Positions 1 to 5,878 of a stretch of 64,000 nucleotides of DNA are shown here, one piece after another. The position numbers and the translations under genes are program-made. Each line of letters starts with the position of its first letter. Position 1 is the stretch's first letter. The notes under the pieces are model-generated. The model saw only the letters and a list, made by a program, of their open reading frames with translations, was not told where the DNA came from and did not search any database. Origin of the DNA: JAEYOM01 sp036260935 (GTDB lineage Bacteria; Bacillota; Clostridia; Acetivibrionales; DTU013); NCBI GenBank assembly GCA_036260935.1, contig DATALQ010000021.1, positions 1 to 64,000 of the forward strand, given 5' to 3'.

Positions 1-2
1 TT

Positions 3-215
3 ATAGACGAAATGAAGCTTTTCCAAGAATATTGCGTGTATCTGGACGACATGACTCTGACCAAAGAGGCGGAGCGGATAAATAAATATCTGGCAAATAA
101 TGAAATTACTTTTTACGGTGCTATTTTGGTTGCACCCACAAAAGATATTTTAAAATTAAAAGATGTAGAATTTATAAGTGGTGCAGAGATTATTAATGTG
201 GATTTTGATTACTAG
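3..215 (+). CDS. anti-sigma factor C-terminal domain protein (5' end outside window)
   Basis: The reading frame is open through the left edge of the window, so the visible 70 or so residues are the C-terminus of a longer protein. The segment ending in YGAILVAPTKDILKLKD, with a short acidic/aromatic tail, resembles the C-terminal domain found on many Firmicutes ECF anti-sigma factors (Sigma_reg_C type), which typically have 'G-V-x-x-x-G-P-T-K-E-L-L-x-L' near the end. The N-terminal zinc-finger/transmembrane part that would confirm this is not visible. The assignment rests on this motif only. A membrane-protein gene follows after 27 bases and could be cotranscribed. Confidence 0.5.
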   Translation: MDEMKLFQEYCVYLDDMTLTKEAERINKYLANNEITFYGAILVAPTKDILKLKDVEFISGAEIINVDFDY

Positions 216-242
216 AAGTAAGATGTTTCGAGGAGAATATGT

Positions 243-569
243 ATGATTAAGAAGACTGGATATGGTTCACTTTCTATTTTGTTTTTCATTCTTGCAATAC
301 TATCGTCTATTAAGGTCGCAAGGACATTCTGCCTTGGTGATGTACTATTAAAGGCTTTTGGAATACCGACATGGACTAATGGAGACCATTTGGGCTTTCA
401 TAATACGGTTTTCCTTACATTAGGTTTCTTGATAGCGGGACTGGTAATAGGTAAGACTTTTGATAAAGACTGGGGAGCAAGAAATGGATGGAAGCTGTGT
501 GCGTTTTTGTTAATAATTTTTGGGTTAGCATTTATTATATTTTTCCCAATTGTCAAGAGTATGAGTTAG
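243..569 (+). CDS. small multi-pass membrane protein, function unknown
   Basis: The gene encodes 108 residues with three evident hydrophobic spans (about residues 7-27, 50-68 and 85-105), separated by short polar loops including a WTNGDHLGFHN segment. An AGGAGA Shine-Dalgarno sequence lies 6 bases before the ATG. I do not recognise the family. It follows the anti-sigma-like gene closely in the same direction and ends just before an intrinsic terminator, so the two probably form the tail of one operon. A role linked to the upstream regulator is possible but not shown. Confidence 0.6.
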   Translation: MIKKTGYGSLSILFFILAILSSIKVARTFCLGDVLLKAFGIPTWTNGDHLGFHNTVFLTLGFLIAGLVIGKTFDKDWGARNGWKLCAFLLIIFGLAFIIFFPIVKSMS

Positions 570-582
570 CTCTTATTATTAC

Positions 583-626
583 AAACCCGGAAACCGAACC
601 TATGCGGGTCCAATTTCCGGGTTTTT
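583..626 (+). terminator. intrinsic terminator after the membrane protein gene
   Basis: A perfect 11-bp stem (AAACCCGGAAA with TTTCCGGGTTT) closes a 20-base loop and runs into a T-tract at 622-626. It ends the forward transcript. The esterase gene reads toward it from the right, so it may also stop that transcript, though the T-run on that side is weaker. Confidence 0.85.
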
Positions 627-703
627 CGATGTGACTCATCTTTCATGCCACTATTTTGAACTGGTCGTCATATCTGCTGAAATGACGGAAGCGCCCAGGA
701 AAC

Positions 704-2302
704 TCAGCGGCTCTGTTTAGCAAGCCACTGGAAGATGGTCTCGCCGCCTTCGTCCACTACAATATTATTGTAAATATAGTTCCAGGCATCGTGAGCGCCA
801 AAATAATGTTTTCCGTCGAAAACGGGGCCTGCGGGATACAACTTCATTTTTGCGTCAACACCTGCCGCCAGAAGGTTACTAAGAGCGGTAGGAAAGCTGG
901 AGGCCGCCCAGTCAGATGTGCTGCCTACAAGGTAAACAGGGAAGCCCTTGCCGGCGATTGTCTGTGCCTGTGTCGCATCTATTCTGCCTCCGGAGCAAAG
1001 TATCGCTGCGGCGTAGTCAATCTTATTTTCGGTCGTAGATGTTATCAGGGGAACTGTCATGCCGGTGCCCATCGAAAGGCCGCCGACATAAATCCTGTTG
1101 GCGTCAACATTATTTTCGGCAACCACCTTTCTGATAAGTGCTTCCATATCGTTTAGTCTATTGGCGCTCCATCCGGCCGTAGTCGATTGCGGGGCAAGGA
1201 CATAGCAGCCACCAAGGGCTTCCTGGAAATCCCTGTCCGCGAACGAAAGAGCCCTGTTGCCTACGAGATTGCCGCCCGGGTTAGAACCGGTATAGCGTTC
1301 TCCCGTGCCATGGAACCAGACAAGTATCGGCCTTTTATTGTCCGCGCTCGCGTTACCGGGGGTATACAGTGCGTACTTGCCTCCGCTAGGAGCATCCGAG
1401 ATAACAAACCGGTTGAATATGGGATCATGCTTTGTATCTCCCTGTACATAAGCAGCCTCGGCTATGCCGGGAATTTGCTTTAGCTGCGTAATGCCAAGCT
1501 CTATGCTGGCAAAGGCAATGTAGCCGCCATCAGTGTACCAAGCTGCGCGGGTGGCAGGGACGTCATACCGGTTAGCGCCGCTTGCACCGCTTGGCTCGGT
1601 TCTGGTCACACATTCAATGTCGAATTTTACATACTTGCCCTTGTCGACCCTATTCCCATTGGCATCAGAAACGTAGGCGTCAACAATATTCCATCTGGCC
1701 CATCCATCTCCGAGTGCGTAGCTCTCTTTTTCAGGATCCCAGCCGAAATTTCCAAAAGAACCCTGAACACTGCCGTTATATTCGGTTACCCTGGCTTTTG
1801 CGTAGAAGGTGTCCTTATCTACGGCAGCAGAGGTCAGCGTAACACCCATATCGATCAGGGCGCCGGAGAAGTAATATCCGGGGTTGTTCGCGGTCCTCAA
1901 AACATCGAAAGAAACCGGGCCGTTGTACAACGCGGGAACGCTAATTGTGACGTCAAGCTTTTGTTTATTCACCTTTGTCAGCGTAAATACGACAGTCTGT
2001 TCCTTTGTCGTCTGCTGGATCTTGATACCGAGCGTGCCTTCTCTCTGTTTGTTGTTCTCAACATTGTACGGCGTGACGACGACCTCGCCCTCGTTTCCGG
2101 TCCACGCCACATCGGCTTTATTATTGCCGTTTCCATGCCAGCCGACGTTGATTTCGCCGGCGTACCAGCCGTCTACCGCTTCAAAAGCTCCAGCTTCAAA
2201 AACGTACACATTATTGCTGACGGGAATGTCCAAGGCCATTGCCGGTATTGCCAGGACAATAGCCATGACGAAAATAATTGCAACCGATAAGAATTTTTTC
2301 AT
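704..2302 (-). CDS. secreted alpha/beta-hydrolase esterase with N-terminal accessory domain
   Basis: The 532-residue protein starts with a signal peptide (MKKFLSVAIIFVMA..., cleavage near AMA-L24). Residues about 30-290 are beta-rich and look like an Ig-like or carbohydrate-interaction module. Residues about 300-530 form an alpha/beta-hydrolase with an oxyanion HG (WFHGTGE), nucleophile elbow GLSMG (Ser410), and likely Asp464 (STSDW) and His504 (GAHDAW). This layout matches clostridial polyhydroxybutyrate-depolymerase or feruloyl-esterase-like secreted esterases. The substrate cannot be told. An AGGGAGGT site precedes the ATG. It is a monocistronic unit, divergent from mntR. Confidence 0.8.
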   Translation of the reverse strand: MKKFLSVAIIFVMAIVLAIPAMALDIPVSNNVYVFEAGAFEAVDGWYAGEINVGWHGNGNNKADVAWTGNEGEVVVTPYNVENNKQREGTLGIKIQQTTKEQTVVFTLTKVNKQKLDVTISVPALYNGPVSFDVLRTANNPGYYFSGALIDMGVTLTSAAVDKDTFYAKARVTEYNGSVQGSFGNFGWDPEKESYALGDGWARWNIVDAYVSDANGNRVDKGKYVKFDIECVTRTEPSGASGANRYDVPATRAAWYTDGGYIAFASIELGITQLKQIPGIAEAAYVQGDTKHDPIFNRFVISDAPSGGKYALYTPGNASADNKRPILVWFHGTGERYTGSNPGGNLVGNRALSFADRDFQEALGGCYVLAPQSTTAGWSANRLNDMEALIRKVVAENNVDANRIYVGGLSMGTGMTVPLITSTTENKIDYAAAILCSGGRIDATQAQTIAGKGFPVYLVGSTSDWAASSFPTALSNLLAAGVDAKMKLYPAGPVFDGKHYFGAHDAWNYIYNNIVVDEGGETIFQWLAKQSR

Positions 2303-2662
2303 AGTGATTACCTCCCTAATATTTGTTGTCCCTATTTACACTGGGGTAGGGGTACCTCGTTTTCAGCCTTACTGCTGAAGCGCAACCTGTTTGTCGTTGA
2401 AGCGACCGTGCAGCAGATTGAACAGGGCTTAACATAGACAAGTATAACATGTAAAGAAGGAAAAATATGTAAAATGGTGTAGATATAATAAATTCTTGGG
2501 TTACTATCCGGGGCTCAAAGCTGCTAAGGTTGCTGTCCTATTTATCAAAGGTGTATTGCGTCATATGTTTTGATACATGAAGTAATGACTGATGATATAA
2601 AGCAAGCTTGACATGAATATAATTTACAGGGTACATAATGCAAAATAACCGGAGGTGATCCT
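2303..2662. other. divergent intergenic region, esterase / mntR
   Basis: This 360-base stretch separates two divergent genes and has no convincing ORF. It holds the esterase leader and Shine-Dalgarno on the left. On the right are promoter-like elements for mntR: TTGACA at 2608-2613, TATAAT at 2618-2623 and an ACATAATG motif at 2633-2640. ACATAATG also occurs inside the palindrome downstream of mntR. The -35/-10 spacings are not ideal, so the exact mntR promoter is uncertain. Confidence 0.5.
2362..2416 (-). promoter_or_regulatory. structured 5' leader of the esterase gene with overlapping hairpins
   Basis: Reading the minus strand toward the esterase start, CTGCTG (2416-2411) can pair with CAGCAG (2377-2372). 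TTCAGC (2379-2374) can pair with GCTGAA (2367-2362). The two helices share bases 2374-2377 and so exclude each other. I could not match it to a named riboswitch family. It may be a regulatory leader or chance pairing. Confidence 0.3.
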
Positions 2663-3142
2663 GTGGAGGAGATATCGGAATTCCATACGGTCAGGGGCTA
2701 TCAACTGCTTGAACAAAATAAGAGACTTCTTACCTCAGCGATGGAAGACTATCTTGAGATGATCTACAGGAATAGCCTTACCGAAGGCTATATGCGGATT
2801 AATACGCTGTCGGAGCTGCTTAATGTCGCGGCTCCTTCAGCTACCAAAATGGTCCAGAAGCTAAGCAGGATGGGGCTTCTGGATTACAAAAAGTACGGTA
2901 TCATATTTCTCACCGAAAACGGCAGAGAAATAGGGAAATTCCTGTTATACCGCCATAATATCATAGAGTGTTTTTTGAAAAATCTGGGGGTGGTTGACAA
3001 TATTCTGACAGAAACGGAACTGATAGAACATAATATATCCGATACGACGCTGAACCGAATTAGCATTTTCAATTCCTATGTCAAAAAGAATCCTGATTTT
3101 ATCGATGAATTCAAGCATTTCTCGGAACAATCCCAGGAATGA
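2663..3142 (+). CDS. mntR: MntR, manganese-responsive DtxR-family repressor
   Basis: This 159-residue protein has an N-terminal winged helix (about residues 25-90, with SATKMVQKLSRMGLL as recognition region) followed by a dimerisation/metal-binding helix bundle. The residues that bind Mn2+ in Bacillus subtilis MntR have counterparts: Asp29, Glu32, His98, Glu119, Glu122 and His123 (the E-x-x-E-H signature). It lacks the SH3-like third domain of DtxR/IdeR, consistent with MntR. The GTG start follows a GGAGGTGA site by 4 bases. It sits directly upstream of an Nramp gene, its expected target. The N-terminal extension before the helix-turn-helix is about 20 residues longer than in B. subtilis. Confidence 0.9.
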   Translation: MEEISEFHTVRGYQLLEQNKRLLTSAMEDYLEMIYRNSLTEGYMRINTLSELLNVAAPSATKMVQKLSRMGLLDYKKYGIIFLTENGREIGKFLLYRHNIIECFLKNLGVVDNILTETELIEHNISDTTLNRISIFNSYVKKNPDFIDEFKHFSEQSQE

Positions 3143-3176
3143 TTATATCCTGCCCAAATCAAGCTTCACCTAATCA

Positions 3177-3191
3177 GTTACATAATGTAAC
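3177..3191. promoter_or_regulatory. palindrome GTTACA-TAA-TGTAAC between mntR and mntH
   Basis: This is a perfect 6-bp inverted repeat with a 3-base centre. It contains ACATAATG, which is also present just upstream of mntR (2633-2640). Its position before mntH suggests a regulator site, but it does not match the usual DtxR-family consensus closely. Confidence 0.35.
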
Positions 3192-3217
3192 ATATCATTT
3201 CTTATTTTCATATTGTA

Positions 3218-3252
3218 GTTTAGGTAAACAAAATTAGACTTGACTAAAATTA
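3218..3252. promoter_or_regulatory. candidate MntR operator(s) upstream of mntH
   Basis: GTTTA-GG-TAAAC (3218-3229) is a perfect inverted repeat. It resembles the TTTAGGTAAAC-type half sites of Firmicutes Mn-dependent DtxR-family regulators. Immediately downstream, TTAG-ACTTGA-CTAA (3234-3247) resembles the streptococcal ScaR/SloR operator core (AACTTGACTTAA). TTGACT at 3240-3245 within it could serve as a -35. Binding of MntR here with Mn2+ would shut off mntH. Confidence 0.5.
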
Positions 3253-3304
3253 CTACATAATTATATCCGGATCATACGGACCGGTATATTGAGAGGTGCT
3301 TGTA

Positions 3305-4612
3305 GTGCTTGAGCAGAGCTATGCCCGCGCGATCGGTTCCAATTCGGAGCCATTCAAAATAAAAAGCGTCAACATTGATATGAATAGAAAAGTTTTAAAC
3401 AGAGCCAGGACTTTATTGAAATTTATCGGTCCTGCTTTTGTTGTAAGCGTAGCATATATCGATCCAGGTAATTTCGCGACAAATATCAGTGGTGGTTCGG
3501 TATACAACTACAGTCTGGTATGGGTGATCCTTTGGAGCAATATGATGGCGATCTTCCTCCAATCACTGTCCGCAAAGCTGGGGATAGCTACCGGCTGTAG
3601 CCTGCCTCAAATGTGCGGAAAGGTTTTTTCAAGGAAAACGAACTGGGCATTTTGGATAGTTGCTGAGCTTGCGGCCATGGCGACAGATCTTGCGGAATTC
3701 CTCGGCGGCACGCTGGGATTCTATTTGCTCTTTCATATCCCTATGATATATGCCGGCATCCTTACAGCTGTTTTAACCTTCTTCATCGTATATATGGGAA
3801 AATACGGGCAAAGGACAGTAGAGCTCATAATAACCGTACTGGTGGCGGTCATCTGTGTTGCATATACAATAGAGCTGTTCCTCGCAAAACCGGACTGGTC
3901 CGCGGCAGGGCTACATGTGCTTATACCGTCACTGCCCGACGGTCAGGCAGTAATGATTGCTGTAGGAATGCTGGGGGCAACAGTCATGCCCCACGTCATA
4001 TATTTGCATTCGCAGCTGGTTCAGCATAGGAACAAGGACCTGACCGAAGCCGATAAAAGAAAGCATTTAAAGATGGAAAAGCTCGACATAGTTATTGCAA
4101 TGAATATTGCATTTATCGTAAACGCAGCAATGGTCATTGTTTCTGCAGCTGTTTTCTTCAGGAACGGAGTGGCGGTCGATTCTATCGAGCAAGCGCACAG
4201 ATCGCTTTCGCCATTATTGGGCGAAGCGTCGGGAGCGGCATTCGGCTTTGCTTTAATAGCGTCGGGACTTTCTTCCTCGGCTGTAGGTACGATGGCAGGG
4301 CAGGCTATTATGCAGGGCTTTGTGGGGTTGAAAATCAGCGATAATATTACCAGACTCATAACGATGCTGCCCGGAATGCTGATAATAGTTCTGGGGATCA
4401 ATCCAATGCAGGCACTTGTAATAAGCCAGGTCACTCTGAGCTTCGTACTACCCGTAGCGATAATTCCGATGCTTCTGATTACTAAACGCAGAGATCTGAT
4501 GGGATCGCTGGTAAATAAACCATTAACTAATACTGTTGGCTGGATAATAACAGGAGTCATAATTTCTGCGAACGCAGTGCTTTTGTTCATGACCTTTACA
4601 GGGCAGGTATAA
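3305..4612 (+). CDS. mntH: MntH, Nramp-family Mn2+/H+ symporter
   Basis: This is an integral membrane protein of about 435 residues and 11 predicted transmembrane helices. It has the two Nramp metal-site motifs: DPGN in helix 1 (residues 53-56, AYIDPGNFATN) and MPH in helix 6 (228-230, ATVMPHVIYLHS). It imports Mn2+ and possibly Fe2+ with protons. I prefer the GTG at 3305 because GAGAGG (3291-3296) then sits 8 bases upstream. An earlier GTG at 3296 would overlap that site. Its placement after mntR and candidate operators supports manganese uptake under MntR control. Confidence 0.92.
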   Translation: MLEQSYARAIGSNSEPFKIKSVNIDMNRKVLNRARTLLKFIGPAFVVSVAYIDPGNFATNISGGSVYNYSLVWVILWSNMMAIFLQSLSAKLGIATGCSLPQMCGKVFSRKTNWAFWIVAELAAMATDLAEFLGGTLGFYLLFHIPMIYAGILTAVLTFFIVYMGKYGQRTVELIITVLVAVICVAYTIELFLAKPDWSAAGLHVLIPSLPDGQAVMIAVGMLGATVMPHVIYLHSQLVQHRNKDLTEADKRKHLKMEKLDIVIAMNIAFIVNAAMVIVSAAVFFRNGVAVDSIEQAHRSLSPLLGEASGAAFGFALIASGLSSSAVGTMAGQAIMQGFVGLKISDNITRLITMLPGMLIIVLGINPMQALVISQVTLSFVLPVAIIPMLLITKRRDLMGSLVNKPLTNTVGWIITGVIISANAVLLFMTFTGQV

Positions 4613-4648
4613 TAGCCTCAATAGATCCTTTGTGTGAGGCTATTATAC
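4607..4648. repeat. 14-bp perfect inverted repeat overlapping the mntH stop
   Basis: GTATAATAGCCTCA (4607-4620) pairs perfectly with TGAGGCTATTATAC (4635-4648) around a 14-base loop. The mntH stop codon lies inside the left arm. No T-tract follows, so it is not a standard intrinsic terminator. It may be a 3' mRNA-stabilising hairpin, a weak terminator or a DNA-protein site. Confidence 0.6.
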
Positions 4649-4719
4649 GCCTCCGGCGGAATTTATGCGCCGCCGATAATTTGCCCTTGAATACTTGGAT
4701 GGCAAAACGGCGATGCGCA

Positions 4720-4747
4720 ATTATACCATGATGAATCATGGTATAAT
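4720..4747. promoter_or_regulatory. 13-bp palindrome on the extended -10 promoter of tepA
   Basis: ATTATACCATGAT and ATCATGGTATAAT are perfect inverted copies separated by 2 bases. The right arm contains TGG-TATAAT (4739-4747), a consensus extended -10 element with no good -35. It is the likely tepA promoter, with the transcript starting near 4754. A palindrome placed exactly on a promoter is typical of a repressor operator. Confidence 0.5.
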
Positions 4748-4806
4748 AGATCAGTTTATCATAAATAATAATTAAATGAATGTGCCATATGAAAAACGAG
4801 GTGCTT

Positions 4807-5580
4807 ATGCCTAAACAAGAAAGCAAAGTAACGTTCGAGCGGTCGGAAGCGCTCGAGCCGCAATTGGCCGAAGCCGAAAAGGAAAGAGAAAAAATTGAGG
4901 AGATAAAGGAACTTGGGAAAGCGACAGTATCAAATCCCAGGGGGAATATACACTGTCTCACCATTATTGGGCAGATAGAAGGCCATATTATACTGCCTCC
5001 GCAGAACAAGACAACAAAATATGAGCATGTAATACCTCAGCTGGTTGCAATAGAAGAAAATACTGAAATTGAAGGCCTCCTGCTAATACTGAATACAGTC
5101 GGGGGAGATGTGGAAGCCGGACTGGCGATTGCAGAAATGATTGCCAGTATGGACAAGCCTACAGTCTCACTGGTGCTGGGAGGCGGACACAGTATCGGCG
5201 TTCCGATGGCAGTTTCGACGAATTTTTCGTTCATCGCGCCTTCGGCAACCATGACGATACACCCGATACGACTCAACGGTCTTGTTATCGGCGTACCACA
5301 GACCTATGAATATTTTGATAAAATGCAGGAGAGAGTGGTTCAGTTTGTCAGTAAAAATTCTGCCATAACGAAAGAAGACTTCAGAGCCTTGATGCTTAAA
5401 ACAGGTGAACTCGCAAATGATGTCGGGACGGTCCTCTTTGGTGAAGAGGCTGTTAAAAGCAGGCTGATTGACGCTGTCGGAGGTCTGTCGGATGCGATGG
5501 ACAAATTGTATGAACTGATAGCCGAAAAAAGACAGAAAATGGCGCAGAATAAAATACCGCATGGTGGTGAACTGCAATGA
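4807..5580 (+). CDS. tepA: TepA/YmfB, ClpP-like protease (crotonase-fold serine peptidase)
   Basis: The 257-residue protein has a charged coiled N-terminus (residues 1-45) and then a ClpP-type fold. The catalytic serine is in GGGHSIGVP (Ser129) and the histidine in MTIHPIR (His152). The NTVGGDVEAGLAIAEMI strand/helix is typical of the family. The B. subtilis counterpart YmfB has been called translocation-enhancing protein TepA and lies before ylzJ and spoIIIE, as here. I chose ATG 4807 because GAGGTG precedes it; earlier in-frame ATGs at 4780 and 4789 lack a site. It overlaps ylzJ by 4 bases (ATGA), implying translational coupling. Confidence 0.88.
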   Translation: MPKQESKVTFERSEALEPQLAEAEKEREKIEEIKELGKATVSNPRGNIHCLTIIGQIEGHIILPPQNKTTKYEHVIPQLVAIEENTEIEGLLLILNTVGGDVEAGLAIAEMIASMDKPTVSLVLGGGHSIGVPMAVSTNFSFIAPSATMTIHPIRLNGLVIGVPQTYEYFDKMQERVVQFVSKNSAITKEDFRALMLKTGELANDVGTVLFGEEAVKSRLIDAVGGLSDAMDKLYELIAEKRQKMAQNKIPHGGELQ

Positions 5581-5825
5581 TACTGTATTCTATAGTGCCT
5601 CCTGAGATAGTATTTCAGAACTACCCGGAATATGACATTGCAGGAGGGAAAAAGTCCGATGTCGTTGAAGCAGATTACAGGGGAGAGAGGGTGCTGGTCA
5701 GGAGAAGCGCGGATAATCAGTTTGAACTGGTCAGATTGCTGAGCACCTGTCCCGCAACTTTCTTAAAGAAGGATTTTCAAATGGGAATAACAATTGATGA
5801 GCGGGACCTGAAAATCAATTCCTGA
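5577..5825 (+). CDS. ylzJ: YlzJ-like protein
   Basis: This is a short 82-residue protein beginning MILYSIVPPEIVF, which matches the start of the Firmicutes YlzJ family. It carries the family's 'V-x-L-L-S-T-x-P-x-x-F-L' motif (RLLSTCPATFLKKDF). The biochemical function is unknown. Its start overlaps the tepA stop by 4 bases, so it is coupled to tepA. In bacilli the next gene is spoIIIE; here a reverse-strand chemoreceptor intervenes before ftsK. Confidence 0.8.
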   Translation: MILYSIVPPEIVFQNYPEYDIAGGKKSDVVEADYRGERVLVRRSADNQFELVRLLSTCPATFLKKDFQMGITIDERDLKINS

Positions 5826-5842
5826 GGAATAGGCAAAATAAA

Positions 5843-5870
5843 GGGCTGCCATATGGCAGCCCGATCTATT
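5843..5870. terminator. bidirectional intrinsic terminator between ylzJ and the chemoreceptor gene
   Basis: GGGCTGCC-ATAT-GGCAGCCC (5843-5862) forms an 8-bp GC-rich hairpin. On the plus strand it is followed by ATTTTTG a few bases on. On the minus strand it is followed by TTTATTTT. It sits between convergent genes and probably serves both. Confidence 0.8.
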
Positions 5871-5878
5871 TTTGTCTC

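Noticed and set aside
791..1842. Forward-strand ORFs antisense to the esterase gene
   Set aside because: They overlap a well-supported reverse-strand gene with signal peptide and catalytic triad, and encode no recognisable domain.
2303..2445. A possible c-di-GMP-I riboswitch in the esterase leader
   Set aside because: An ACAAAC stretch and a GGTACC-like end are suggestive, but the invariant GACGCAAAGC block and the GNRA tetraloop-receptor features are absent.
4021..4590. A 189-codon reverse-strand ORF inside mntH
   Set aside because: Its hydrophobic residues mirror the transmembrane codons of mntH, and it lacks a promoter or ribosome site.
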